A stretch of DNA of 58,568 nucleotides from Bog-793 sp035625025 (GTDB lineage: Bacteria; Actinomycetota; Acidimicrobiia; Acidimicrobiales; Bog-793), in the NCBI GenBank assembly GCA_035625025.1, contig DASPQJ010000011.1:1-58568 (forward strand), given 5' to 3'. This document shows, one piece after another, positions 17,989 to 27,235 of the stretch. Made by a program: the position numbers and the translations under genes. How positions within the stretch are numbered: position 1 is the stretch's first letter; every line of letters begins with the position of its first letter. Below the pieces are notes generated by a model, which saw nothing but the letters and a program-made list of their open reading frames with translations, was not told the DNA's origin and did no database searches.

Positions 17989-18890
17989 GAGATGACGAGA
18001 TGAACGACGTCCAGTTTGCACAAGATTCCGGTCCAGGAAGCAATCCCGAGCGAGACACGCCAGCGAGCGGTACCGATGCGGAGGTCAGGGCCCGCCGCCG
18101 CGCTATCGAGAGCCAAGACGTCATCCTTCGCACTGAAGGAATCACGAAGAGCTTCGGCGCGCTCATCGTGTTGCGTGGCATTGACATCTACCTGCGGCGT
18201 GGCGAGGTGCTCGGCCTGGTCGGTGACAACGGCAGCGGTAAGAGCACCTTCGTGAAGATCCTCTGCGGTTTCCACCGCCAGGACAGTGGGAGGATCTTCG
18301 TCGAGGACCGGGAGGTGGATTTCCACTCCGTGAAGGACGCGCGCCGACACGGAATCGAGACCGTCTACCAGGACTTGGCGCTCGTCCCGGCGCTCACCGT
18401 CTATCAGAACCTGTTCTTGAACCGTGAGATAACCCGTTTCGGGATGCTCCGTTGGCTGTCGAACAACAAGATGCGCGAAATGTCCCGCAAGTACCTCGCC
18501 GACATCAACGTCCAAGTCTCGAGCGTTGACGCGCTCATCGAAAGCATGTCCGGTGGGCAGCGTCAAGCTGTCGCGCTGGCGAGAGCGACGCACCAGGAGT
18601 CGAAGATTCTCCTTCTCGACGAGCCGCTGGCGGCGATGGGCGCGAAGGAGTCCGCGCTGGTCATCGACCTCGTCAAGGACCTCTCGCACAACCGTGGCGT
18701 CTCGATGGTCATCATCGACCACAACTATCAGCACTTGTTCGAGCTTTGCGACCGGTTGAATGTCCTTCAGGAAGGGCGCATCAGCCTCGACTTGCGCGTC
18801 GAGGACACGACGATGGAGGAGTTGACCGCGTTGATGGTTGCGGAGTACCGCCGTCGTATCACTCTGGGTCAGGAAGAGCTCCGGGTTTGA
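17985..18890 (+). CDS. Sugar ABC transporter ATPase, single nucleotide-binding domain
   Basis: A 301-residue ATPase with one domain only, unlike the fused double ATPase of the second unit. Walker A is GLVGDNGSGKST, the Q-loop is in VYQDLALVP, the signature is MSGGQRQAVALARA, Walker B is ILLLDEPLAAMGAKE, and the H-loop is IIDHNY. About 45 polar residues (many Arg/Glu) precede the domain. In Walker B the usual 'TAAL' is LAAM. It is translationally coupled to the permease by the ATGA overlap. Single-domain ATPases of this sort are seen in FrcA-like pentose/fructose systems. Confidence 0.9.
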   Translation: MRDDEMNDVQFAQDSGPGSNPERDTPASGTDAEVRARRRAIESQDVILRTEGITKSFGALIVLRGIDIYLRRGEVLGLVGDNGSGKSTFVKILCGFHRQDSGRIFVEDREVDFHSVKDARRHGIETVYQDLALVPALTVYQNLFLNREITRFGMLRWLSNNKMREMSRKYLADINVQVSSVDALIESMSGGQRQAVALARATHQESKILLLDEPLAAMGAKESALVIDLVKDLSHNRGVSMVIIDHNYQHLFELCDRLNVLQEGRISLDLRVEDTTMEELTALMVAEYRRRITLGQEELRV

Positions 18891-18988
18891 CTCATCCGAA
18901 GCTGGGCGCACCAGACGTTGACCGTCTTATCGCGGATCGATGGCATTCGGTTGCAGTGACCATCTGGGATACTTGAGGAGCCGCCGAC

Positions 18989-20038
18989 ATGGAATACCGC
19001 CAACTTGGCTATACGGGTTTGCGAGTTTCCGCTCTCGCCCTCGGCACGATGACCTTCGGTGGTCGTGGCAAGTTCGCGATGGTCGGAGGCACCGAAGTTG
19101 ATGAGGCTCGGCGTATTGTCGATCGGGCGCTTAACGGTGGCATCAACTTCATCGACACCGCTGACGTCTACTCGGACGGACGGTCCGAGGAGATCGTTGG
19201 GGAGGTAATCAAGGGACGTCGCGACGAAATCGTGCTCGCGACCAAAGCGCGCTTTGCGATGGGGAACGGCCAGAACGATGCCGGGCTATCGCGCCGGTAC
19301 CTCCTGCGAGCCTGCGAGGCGAGCCTCCGCCGCCTGGGAACCGACTACATCGACCTCTACCAGGTGCACCAATGGGATGGCTTGACTCCGGTGGAAGAGA
19401 CCCTCGACGCGCTCGACGCCCTCGTCCACCAGGGGAAGGTGCGCTACATCGGCTGCTCGAACCATTCGGCCTGGCATGTCATGAAGGCGCTCGGCGTCTC
19501 CGAGCGCCGAGGACTGCAGCGCTTCGTCACCCAGCAGATCTACTACTCGCTGCTCGATCGGGACGCCGAGTACGAGCTCATTCCGCTGTCCATCGACCAA
19601 AAGCTCGGGATCCTCGTCTGGAGTCCGCTGGCCGGTGGCCTGCTCTCGGGGAAGTACCGGCGGGGCGTGGAACCGCCGGCGGGTTCGCGACAGACGACAC
19701 CCTGGGGCGAACCGCCCGTCTACGACAAGGATCGGATGTACAGGATCATCGAGACCGTCGTCGAGGTGGCGTCGGTCCGCGGCACCTCTCCCGCTCAGGT
19801 CGCGCTCGTCTACCTCCTCGGGCGTCCGGCTGTGACGTCGTTGATCATCGGCGCGCGCAATGAGGAGCAGCTCGTCGACAATCTCGGTTCGCTTGAGTGG
19901 ACGCTCGAGGACGTCGAACGCGTCCGGCTGGACGAGATCAGCGCGCCGCCGCTCATCTACCCCTACTGGCATCAGGCCAATAACGCGTCGGAACGGCTCA
20001 GTGCTGCTGACGAAGCGCTGTTGCGCCCGTACCATTAG
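18989..20038 (+). CDS. Aldo/keto reductase
   Basis: A 349-residue NAD(P)H-dependent (beta/alpha)8 oxidoreductase of the YajO/IolS/YghZ-like branch. The catalytic tetrad is visible: Asp and Tyr in FIDTADVYSDG, Lys in VLATKARFAM, His in YQVHQWDG. The C-terminal cofactor-binding block is SLIIGARNEEQLVDNLG. It starts at ATG 18989 with GAGGAG upstream. Its position between the transporter and xylulokinase suggests it acts on the imported sugar, for example aldose to alditol or a deoxy- or keto-sugar, but no dehydrogenase or xylose isomerase accompanies it here. Substrate unknown. Confidence 0.9.
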   Translation: MEYRQLGYTGLRVSALALGTMTFGGRGKFAMVGGTEVDEARRIVDRALNGGINFIDTADVYSDGRSEEIVGEVIKGRRDEIVLATKARFAMGNGQNDAGLSRRYLLRACEASLRRLGTDYIDLYQVHQWDGLTPVEETLDALDALVHQGKVRYIGCSNHSAWHVMKALGVSERRGLQRFVTQQIYYSLLDRDAEYELIPLSIDQKLGILVWSPLAGGLLSGKYRRGVEPPAGSRQTTPWGEPPVYDKDRMYRIIETVVEVASVRGTSPAQVALVYLLGRPAVTSLIIGARNEEQLVDNLGSLEWTLEDVERVRLDEISAPPLIYPYWHQANNASERLSAADEALLRPYH

Positions 20039-20343
20039 TGGGCCGGGCTCGGGGACCCTCGTGAGTCACCAACAGGCAGGGTCAACCAACACGCCGCCCA
20101 CGGGACACGACAGGTCCTGAAGGGTCGTGCCACGAGCGAGTGCCGGAGGAGGTGCAGGGCGATGGCCGTGCCAACTAACCAAGACAGGTTCTCGTTCGGT
20201 TCGGGGGATGTCAGCTGGCAGGCGCGTGGCGCTTATGGGGATGTCACTCGAGTGGTTCTCGTTCCCGTCGTTTCAGTCGCTTGCGATGCCGAACTTGGCG
20301 CTCATGACGCGATCCTGAGTCGCGACGCGAGACGAGTTGCGTG
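20039..20343. other. Intergenic stretch, nothing recognised
   Basis: These 305 bases between the reductase and xylulokinase carry no defensible gene and no promoter copy like P1/P2. A short frame from 20162 (MAVPTNQDRF...) runs 60 codons into the kinase start but has no family resemblance. Confidence 0.4.
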
Positions 20344-21789
20344 ATGACTCTCGTTGCCGGTGTCGATTCGTCGACCCAGTCGTGCAAGGTCGTCGTCTGC
20401 GACTCCGACAGCGGTGCTGTCATCCGCTCGGGGAGCGCGCCGCACCCCGATGGAACCGAGGTCGAACCGGCGGTCTGGCTGGCGGCGCTCCACAAGGCTC
20501 TCGAGGAGGCAGGCGGTCTGCGCGATGTCTCGGCCATCGCCGTCGCGGCCCAGCAGCATGGCATGGTCTGTCTGGACGAGCAGGGCGCGGTCGTTCGACC
20601 GTCGCTGCTCTGGAACGACATGCGGTCAGCGGGCGCGGCCGCCGACCTCATCGACGAGCTCGGGGGACCGGTCGAAGGGGGTCGGGCGTGGGCTGAGGCG
20701 GTTGGCAGCGTCCCGACGGCGTCGTTCACCGTCACGAAGCTGCGTTGGCTCGCCGAGCACGAACCCGACAAGGCCGCGAGGACCGCCTCGGTGTGCCTTC
20801 CCCACGACTGGCTGACCTGGCAACTCGGCGGCGCCCACGACGGCCGAGAGCTCGGCGCGAACGCCCTATCGACGGACCGAGGGGACGCGAGTGGCACCGG
20901 TTATTTCTCCTCCGCGACGGGCTCGTATCGCCTCGACCTGATCGAGCGCGCCTTCGGTCGGGTGGTCGAGGTTCCAGGCATCCTCAGTTCCTCTGAACCC
21001 GCTGGCCAAACGGTGGACGGCGCCACGTTGGGGTGCGGAACCGGCGACAACGCGGCCGCGGCGCTCGGTGTCCTCGCGTCTCCGGGAGACGTCATCGTGT
21101 CGATCGGGACCTCGGGGACGGTCTTCGCGGTCTGCGATCACCCGGTCGCGGACCCGACAGGGGTGATCGCGGGCTTCGCCGACGCGACGGGACGTTTCCT
21201 CCCGCTCGTCTGCACGGTCAACGCGGCACGAGTGTTCAAGGCGACGGCCCGGTTGCTCGGCGTCGACCAGCACGATCTCTCTACTTTGGCGCTGCAGGCC
21301 CCCGCGGGCGCGGACGGTCTCGTCGTCGTGCCCTACTTTGAGGGCGAGCGGACGCCGAACCGTCCGTTTGCGACGGGCGCAGTCCACGGCCTCCGTCTCG
21401 GCAACTCGACCCCCCGCCATCTCGCCCGGGCCGCCGTGGAGGGCGTGTTGTGCGGGCTCGCAGTTGGTCTCGACGCCCTGCTCGCGCACGACGTGCGCGC
21501 TGAGCGCGTAATCGTCATCGGAGGGGCCAGTCGCTCCGAAGCGGTCCGGCGAATCGCTCCCGGGATCCTCGGGCGACCGGTCGTCGTACCTGCCGCGGCA
21601 CAGCATGTCGCGGTTGGCGCGGCGCGACAGGCAGCGTGGGCACTTTCCGGAAACGATGTTGCTCCCGAGTGGTCTGCCGGGACGAGCGCAACGTATCAAT
21701 CGGAACCGGTCAGCTTCGTCCGTGCGCGCTACGCTGAGGTCTGCGAGATGACGGCGAGCGTGCCCACCGAGGTTTCGGTGTCGCTCTGA
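20344..21789 (+). CDS. xylB: Xylulokinase (FGGY family)
   Basis: A 481-residue sugar kinase forming D-xylulose 5-phosphate from D-xylulose and ATP. N-terminal phosphate loop GVDSSTQSCKVVV; the substrate-binding block AAQQHGMVCLDEQG with LLWNDMRS is specific for xylulokinases; the catalytic base Asp is in GCGTGDNAAAALG; the ATP-site motif is SIGTSGTVFAV; the C-terminal adenosine motif is VIVIGGASRSEAVRRI. Start taken at ATG 20344; an adjacent GTG at 20341 is in frame. Together with unit 1 it points to xylose, xylulose or xylitol/arabitol use. Confidence 0.93.
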   Translation: MTLVAGVDSSTQSCKVVVCDSDSGAVIRSGSAPHPDGTEVEPAVWLAALHKALEEAGGLRDVSAIAVAAQQHGMVCLDEQGAVVRPSLLWNDMRSAGAAADLIDELGGPVEGGRAWAEAVGSVPTASFTVTKLRWLAEHEPDKAARTASVCLPHDWLTWQLGGAHDGRELGANALSTDRGDASGTGYFSSATGSYRLDLIERAFGRVVEVPGILSSSEPAGQTVDGATLGCGTGDNAAAALGVLASPGDVIVSIGTSGTVFAVCDHPVADPTGVIAGFADATGRFLPLVCTVNAARVFKATARLLGVDQHDLSTLALQAPAGADGLVVVPYFEGERTPNRPFATGAVHGLRLGNSTPRHLARAAVEGVLCGLAVGLDALLAHDVRAERVIVIGGASRSEAVRRIAPGILGRPVVVPAAAQHVAVGAARQAAWALSGNDVAPEWSAGTSATYQSEPVSFVRARYAEVCEMTASVPTEVSVSL

Positions 21790-21998
21790 CGGGGTCTCGC
21801 GGCGGCGCGATCGTCGGCAAGGGCCGTGTCTGCCATCCCAAGAGGCGCGACCAGGCAGTGAACGCGAGTCGCTTCTGAATCGAGTGACAGCTGGGCTGAG
21901 TTTGGTGACGTCATCAGCCTCGACCAAGAACGGAGGAGGCGCCGACAGAACCGAGCGACGACCTGTTCGGCGGGTGGATACGATCCGGTGTCCGACGC

Positions 21999-22031
21999 TT
22001 GCTTGTCACACTATGTTTCAGTAACGTAACA
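21999..22031 (+). promoter_or_regulatory. Promoter P2 with operator-like element, pentose unit 2
   Basis: TTGCTT (21999-22004), 17-bp spacer, TAACGT (22022-22027), within TTTCAGTAACGTAACA (22016-22031). It matches P1 in both hexamers, in spacing and in flanking bases (CTTGCTTGTCA, CAGTAACGT, ACATCC, then GAAA(C/T)CAGGTG about 20-30 bases downstream). The palindrome is less perfect than at P1. Confidence 0.7.
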
Positions 22032-22306
22032 TCCGAAAAATCCCAGGAACTGCGAAATCAGGTGCTAAACCACGTGTCAAATCGTGTCCAGCCCCCTTCT
22101 GGGGTGAAGTCTCTTGCCGGGGGGATCAGCACCGAGGGCTTCCGGTTGCCACGGCTCCCTGGCAGGGGTGCGGCCGGGTCCGTGAAGACAATCGCCAGGG
22201 AGGCGATCCCGCCGGGTACGACCCATCCAGCTGATTCCGGTCTTTGTTATCAGTTCGGCTCCGCCCATCCCACCCCCGAGGTCGCGCCCCCCCGGCGGTC
22301 GGGAAG

Positions 22307-23860
22307 ATGAGCGCCACCGTCACGGAGGGGGTCGCTTCCCCGACGAAGCTGCAAGGCGTCAGTTACGTCGGCACATCACTCACGAAGTCCTTCGACGGCG
22401 CCGTCGTCCTGAACGACGCGACGGTGACTTTCCAACCGGGTGAGATCCATTCCATCGTCGGTGAGAACGGCGCGGGGAAGTCCACCCTCGTCAAGATCCT
22501 CTCCGGCATCTACCAACCCGACTCGGGGACGCTTGTTCTCGGAGGAGAACGGCTGATCGGTCTCCACCCCCGAAACGCCCAGCAGCGAGGGATTTATCTG
22601 GTTCCCCAGGAGCCGTCGCTGATGGCATCTCTTTCGGTTACGGAGAACCTCTTCGTCGGTATCCTTCGACGCAAGCGGTTCCCTTTCCTCGTTGACTGGC
22701 GGCCCATGCGCCGTGAGGCGTCCGGCTACCTGGAGCGAGTCGGCCTCGACATCGACCCCGAGATGCGCGCCGACGACCTGAGTGTCGCCCAGCAGCAGCT
22801 CGTCGAGTGCGCCCGCGCGCTGGTGCACCGCTGTCAAGTGCTCTTTTTCGATGAGCCGACTTCACCGCTCACCGAACATGAGGCGGACACCCTGTTCGAT
22901 GTGATGAGGAACCTGCGCGATTCTGGTTTCACCCTGGGTTTCATCAGTCACCGCCTCGATGAGGTGCTCGCGATCAGTGACCGGCTAACGGTGTTGCGCG
23001 ACGGCAAGATCGTGATGCGGGAGACCCGCGACCAGTTCGCCCGACCTGCCGTCGTCTCTGCCATGGTGGGCCGGGAGATCGTCACCCGGGTGCGCGAGCG
23101 CGGCGAGCAGGATTTCACCGCGAGCAAGGAATTGCTCGCGGTGACCAATCTGACCTTGGAACCGTATTTTCGTGACATCAGTTTCGTCCTGCGTGAGGGC
23201 GAGATTCTTGGTCTCGGCGGGCTCGTCGGCAGTGGCCGCACCGAGATTGCCGAGGCGATCTACGGTCTCCGCTCGGCCGAGCGAGGGAGGGTCGAGGTGG
23301 AGGGCGTTGCGCTGGCGCATCGCACTCCCCGGGATTGCGTCGATGCCGGTCTGATCTACCTGCCCGAGGACCGCGGCAGGCACGGGATATTTGCCGAGGT
23401 CGAGGTGACCCGCAACGTGACCGCCGGGGTCATCCACCGCCTCCCGAGGAGAGGTCCGCTGTTGCGACCGGCGGCGGAGCGTCGCATGGCGGAGGAGGCC
23501 ACGAAAACGACGGCGGTCCGCATGCCCTCGATCGACGCGCTGATGAAGACCCTTTCGGGAGGAAACCAACAAAGATCGATGTTGGCACGTTGGCTCCTCG
23601 CCGGGCCGAAGGTGGCCATATTTGACGAGCCCACCCGGGGAGTCGACGTCGGGGCCAAGGATGATATCTGGACCTTGGTGAACAAACTGGCCCATGACGG
23701 GCTGGCTTGCCTCTTGATATCGTCTGAGCTCACGGAGCTAACCGTGATCTGTGACCGCGTCTTGGCGATCTACGAGGGCTCTGTGGTGGGTGAGCTCACC
23801 GGAGACGACATCACCGACGCGCGGTTGGGAGCGATGGTGGTGGGGCCGGTGGCCCGATGA
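22307..23860 (+). CDS. Sugar ABC transporter ATPase, double domain (RbsA/AraG/XylG type)
   Basis: A 517-residue fused ATPase. Domain 1 has Walker A GENGAGKST, a degenerate signature LSVAQQQLVECARAL and Walker B VLFFDEPTSPLTEHE. Domain 2 has the naturally degenerate P-loop GLGGLVGSGRTEIAEAI, signature LSGGNQQRSMLARWL and Walker B VAIFDEPTRGVDVGAK. The start is ATG 22307 behind GGGAAG; the first 20 residues are disordered. It is the first gene of unit 2, about 275 bases after P2, and its stop overlaps the following permease (ATGA). Context makes L-arabinose the likely substrate. Confidence 0.92.
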   Translation: MSATVTEGVASPTKLQGVSYVGTSLTKSFDGAVVLNDATVTFQPGEIHSIVGENGAGKSTLVKILSGIYQPDSGTLVLGGERLIGLHPRNAQQRGIYLVPQEPSLMASLSVTENLFVGILRRKRFPFLVDWRPMRREASGYLERVGLDIDPEMRADDLSVAQQQLVECARALVHRCQVLFFDEPTSPLTEHEADTLFDVMRNLRDSGFTLGFISHRLDEVLAISDRLTVLRDGKIVMRETRDQFARPAVVSAMVGREIVTRVRERGEQDFTASKELLAVTNLTLEPYFRDISFVLREGEILGLGGLVGSGRTEIAEAIYGLRSAERGRVEVEGVALAHRTPRDCVDAGLIYLPEDRGRHGIFAEVEVTRNVTAGVIHRLPRRGPLLRPAAERRMAEEATKTTAVRMPSIDALMKTLSGGNQQRSMLARWLLAGPKVAIFDEPTRGVDVGAKDDIWTLVNKLAHDGLACLLISSELTELTVICDRVLAIYEGSVVGELTGDDITDARLGAMVVGPVAR

Positions 23861-24918
23861 CCGCAACAGGGCAAGCCCTTCGCTCGGACCGGCAGATGCC
23901 CGGTGAGATCGGGGAGAAGGCCCGGTCCCGCTTGGTCGCAATCCTGATGCGTCGTGAGGTCCAACTCCTGGTCGCCCTCGCGCTGATGTCAGGAATCGTC
24001 GACGCGCTGCGTCCTCAATTCCTGAGCTCCAGCAACATCTCGTTCATGTTGGCGGGCTCGGTGGTCATCATGGTGGTTGCTACCGGCCAGACGATGGTGA
24101 TCATCACCCGTGGGATCGACCTTTCGGTGTCTCCGATGCTCGGTATCGCCGCGATCGCCATCGGATTCCCGGCCCAGAACCATAACTTGAACATTTTCGT
24201 GGCTGTGGTTCTCGTGATTCTGATCGGTATCGCCCTGGGAATCGGCAATGGCCTGCTCGTCACCGTGGCGGGTATTCCACCCATCATTGCCACTCTTGCC
24301 ACTCTCTCTGTCTACGGCGGGTTGCAGTTCGTTTTCACCTCTGGTTTAACGGTGATAACCCTTCCCCACAACTATGTCGCCGTGGGGCTCGAGGATATAG
24401 TGCCCGGGATCCCTTGGCTCCTCCTCATCGGTGTGGGCATCGTGATTGCCGCCGAGCTGTTCTTGAAGTTCACCCCTTGGGGCCGGGCGATCTACGCCGT
24501 GGGCAACAATGCTGATGCAGCATTTCGCGCCGGAATTTCGGTCGGCCGCATCCTCTTCATGACGTACGTCATCTGTGGCGTCCTCGCCGGCATCGGCGGT
24601 TTTGTCTACCTCTGCTACATCGGGTCCGCCAGCTCCACCACCGGCACGGACACCAACGTGAACCTGATTTCCATTGCCGCCACCCTGATCGGTGGGACCA
24701 GCCTCCTTGGTGGGCGCGGCCGCCCGTTCGGCGCCGCCCTTGGCGCGGTGTTCCTGTCGGTGGCCAACACTGCGATAGTCGTCTTGCGCATCCTCCCTAT
24801 CTGGGAGCCGGCGGGGGTCGGGGTCCTGATCCTGCTGGCCGTGGTGACTGACCGCCAGAGTGGGCCGGCGGCGCGGCGGGCCCTGCGCACGCGGCACCGT
24901 GCCGAGGTCGCAGCATGA
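23857..24918 (+). CDS. Sugar ABC transporter permease, first of two
   Basis: A 353-residue RbsC/AraH-type permease with about ten helices (LLVALALMSGIVDAL; MLAGSVVIMVVATGQTMVIITRGIDLSVSPMLGI; GIALGIGNGLLVTVAGIPPIIATLATLSVYGGLQF). The ATPase-contact loop is YAVGNNADAAFRAGISVGRIL. The C-terminal cytoplasmic tail is Arg-rich (RQSGPAARRALRTRHRAEVAA). The start overlaps the ATPase stop and its own stop overlaps the next permease by 4 bases, so the three are translationally coupled. It probably forms a heterodimer with the second permease. Confidence 0.92.
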   Translation: MTATGQALRSDRQMPGEIGEKARSRLVAILMRREVQLLVALALMSGIVDALRPQFLSSSNISFMLAGSVVIMVVATGQTMVIITRGIDLSVSPMLGIAAIAIGFPAQNHNLNIFVAVVLVILIGIALGIGNGLLVTVAGIPPIIATLATLSVYGGLQFVFTSGLTVITLPHNYVAVGLEDIVPGIPWLLLIGVGIVIAAELFLKFTPWGRAIYAVGNNADAAFRAGISVGRILFMTYVICGVLAGIGGFVYLCYIGSASSTTGTDTNVNLISIAATLIGGTSLLGGRGRPFGAALGAVFLSVANTAIVVLRILPIWEPAGVGVLILLAVVTDRQSGPAARRALRTRHRAEVAA

Positions 24919-26003
24919 GCGCCAATCCGGGAGGAGCGGTGTCGACGGGCACGCCGGTCGATCTCTCCGCGGATCGGCGTGGCCGTGCCTCCATCGATCA
25001 GGTGTGGGTCTGGGTCCTCGTTCTTCTCCTGGGGTTGGAGCTCTTGTACTTTTCCCTCACCTCCACCGGTTTCTGGGGGGGCGGCAAGGGCATGCTCATT
25101 GCGAGCAGCGAGTTCCTGGACGTCTCAGTTATGGCCTTGGGTCTGGGCCTGGTCATATTCGCCGGGGAGATCGACCTCTCCATCGGCGCCATGGCCAGCC
25201 TGTCGGGGATCGTCATGGCCCAGCTTTGGCACGTCGAGGGCCTGAACATCTGGCTCGCCACCCTGATCTCCCTGGTGATGGCGGCCGGTCTCGGCGCACT
25301 CAACGGGTTCATCATCACCAAGTTCGGCATCGGCTCGTTGCTCGTCACGCTGGCTACCCAGTTCATCTTCTCGAGCGTCGCCACCGCGGTAGGCGGTGAA
25401 TCCCCGCCCTACGGGTTCCCGAAAGAGTTCCTGACGATCACCGGGACCGGCACGATGGGCCCCATTCCGACGGACTTGGTGATCTTCGCGGTTCTCGCGC
25501 TGTTCACAGGCCTGTTAGTGTCGCGCACCCGCTACGGAAGATCGCTCGTCCTGATCGGGCACAACCGGCCCGCGGCTCGCTACTCCGGTGTCAACGTGTC
25601 TCGCACGCTGATCTGGGCGTTCACCTTGAGCGCTTTGTTCGCGGGCATCGCTGGGATCATGATCGCTGGGGTCTACAACGCCGTGCGCGACGACGTCGGC
25701 ATCCCTCTGCTGCTTCCCTCGGTCACGATCGTCGTGCTCGGAGGAGTGGACATCTTTGGCGGGAAGGGCCGCATCAGTGGAGTCATCGTCGCCAGCATCA
25801 TCATCGGCTATGTGAGCGTGGGACTCCTGGATGGCGGCTCGACCCCGCTGACTGTCACCATGGTGCAAGGAATCGTGCTGATCGTCGGGCTGATCATCAA
25901 GATCAGCCTCGACCGGCGGGGCGGGTTGGCCTTCAGAGATGCCTTGGCGCGCTTCTTCGCTCGCCAACATCTCGGCAAGGCAACGGTGTCCTCCGATGCC
26001 TGA
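24915..26003 (+). CDS. Sugar ABC transporter permease, second of two
   Basis: A 362-residue RbsC-family permease. It shares the landmarks of its neighbour: VMALGLGLVIFAGEIDLSIGAMASLSGI, LGALNGFIITKFGIGSLLVTLATQFIFSS, contact loop LIGHNRPAARYSGVNVSRTL, and VVLGGVDIFGGKGRISGVIVASIIIGYVSVGL. The starting ATG overlaps the previous stop. Two distinct permeases with a double ATPase is the LsrC/LsrD or RhaP/RhaQ arrangement, not the one-permease arrangement of unit 1. Confidence 0.92.
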   Translation: MSANPGGAVSTGTPVDLSADRRGRASIDQVWVWVLVLLLGLELLYFSLTSTGFWGGGKGMLIASSEFLDVSVMALGLGLVIFAGEIDLSIGAMASLSGIVMAQLWHVEGLNIWLATLISLVMAAGLGALNGFIITKFGIGSLLVTLATQFIFSSVATAVGGESPPYGFPKEFLTITGTGTMGPIPTDLVIFAVLALFTGLLVSRTRYGRSLVLIGHNRPAARYSGVNVSRTLIWAFTLSALFAGIAGIMIAGVYNAVRDDVGIPLLLPSVTIVVLGGVDIFGGKGRISGVIVASIIIGYVSVGLLDGGSTPLTVTMVQGIVLIVGLIIKISLDRRGGLAFRDALARFFARQHLGKATVSSDA

Positions 26004-26165
26004 AAGGACCGAGATGACCGCCAGAACTGAACGGCAATGGGGCGCCCCAACTGGCGACCCGAGGCGTGTCAATCGGCCACCGGATGAACAGGTGGAGTCT
26101 GAAAGGGTTTCTGCTCGGTGGATAGGTCCTCGCGAAGCGGGGCCAAAATGAAAAGGGGAAGGTAT

Positions 26166-27215
26166 ATGCATATTTCTGCACGAATGCGGCTGGGCATAGC
26201 AGTCGCCTGCGCGGGATTGACCGCGGCGTCGGTACTGGCCGTGGCGGCCGTACCGGCAGCGACTGCGAGCGCTCCAAAGATCAAGGTGGCCATCGTCCCG
26301 AAGCTCCTAGGGCTTCCGGTGTTCCTGGCCAACGTCAAGGGCGCTAGGGAGGTTGCCCCGTCGCTGGGTATTTCACTGGACTACACGGCTCCGGTGACGG
26401 CGTCTGCCACGGGTCAAGCGCAGATTTTCCGGACCCTGACCGCGGAGAAGTTCAACGTGATCACTCTGTCTGCTGACGACCCGACGATCCCGGCTCCGGC
26501 GCTAGAAGCGGCGATGAAGGCTGGGATTCAGGTCGTGAGCTTCGACTCTGACGTGCTCCCGGCGGCGCGTAACTTCTTCATTCAGAACACCCTGTACAAC
26601 ACGATCGCCGCGGGCGTCATCAACGCGGCGGTGGCGAAGTACGGGACGAGTGCGCAGTTGGCGATCATGTCCTCGACTCCAGACGCCACCATCCAGTTGG
26701 CGTGGATCGGGGCCATGGAGGCTTACATCGCCAAGACGTACCCGAACGTGAAGATCCTGACGACTGGCTATGGCGAGTCCAACACGGCGACTTCGCTCAC
26801 CGTGGCTGAGGGCATCATCAAGGCCTACCCGACCGTCAACGCGCTCCTTCCGATCGACGGTGCGGCTGTCGTCGGCACCGCCGAAGCGGTGAGTGACCTC
26901 GGAGAAGCCGGCAAGATCGGCGTCTACGGCATTGGCGACCCATTGCCGAACCAGCCGTACTTTGCCAACGGCTCGTTGCAGGCCCTGTTCCTCTGGAACG
27001 AGGTCAACGAGGGCAAGCTGGTCATGTACGTGGCCAAGGACGCCTACGAGCACCTGCTGTACCCGGGTGCGACCTTCACGGCAGGAAGCCTTGGCAAGTT
27101 CACCGTGTTGTCCGGCCCGACGACTGGCGTGCCCGCGAAGGGAGCGAAGGACACGATCATCTTCTCGACGCCGCTGGAGTTCACCCCGGCCAACTACAAG
27201 CAGTACGACTTCTAA
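26166..27215 (+). CDS. Sugar ABC transporter substrate-binding protein, Sec-exported
   Basis: A 349-residue receptor of the LsrB/RhaS-like periplasmic-binding-protein-1 branch. The start at ATG 26166 is chosen for the AAGGGGAAGG box; upstream in-frame ATGs would add a polar stretch before the signal peptide. The Sec signal is MHISARMRLGIAVACAGLTA continuing to SVLAVAAVPAATASA. Mature motifs: IKVAIVPKLLGLPVFLANVKGA, ITLSADDPTIPAPALEAAMKAGIQVVSFDSDV, NTLYNTIAAGVINAA. Unlike unit 1 the receptor is last in the transporter set and has its own strong ribosome-binding site; hairpins follow it. It is expected to bind the sugar handled by araBAD. Confidence 0.9.
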   Translation: MHISARMRLGIAVACAGLTAASVLAVAAVPAATASAPKIKVAIVPKLLGLPVFLANVKGAREVAPSLGISLDYTAPVTASATGQAQIFRTLTAEKFNVITLSADDPTIPAPALEAAMKAGIQVVSFDSDVLPAARNFFIQNTLYNTIAAGVINAAVAKYGTSAQLAIMSSTPDATIQLAWIGAMEAYIAKTYPNVKILTTGYGESNTATSLTVAEGIIKAYPTVNALLPIDGAAVVGTAEAVSDLGEAGKIGVYGIGDPLPNQPYFANGSLQALFLWNEVNEGKLVMYVAKDAYEHLLYPGATFTAGSLGKFTVLSGPTTGVPAKGAKDTIIFSTPLEFTPANYKQYDF

Positions 27216-27235
27216 GCAGTTAAAGGCAGGTGGCA

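Noticed and set aside
17409..18911. 500-codon open frame antisense to the unit 1 ATPase and permease
   Set aside because: Crosses two genes with clear ABC motifs; composition typical of a shadow frame.
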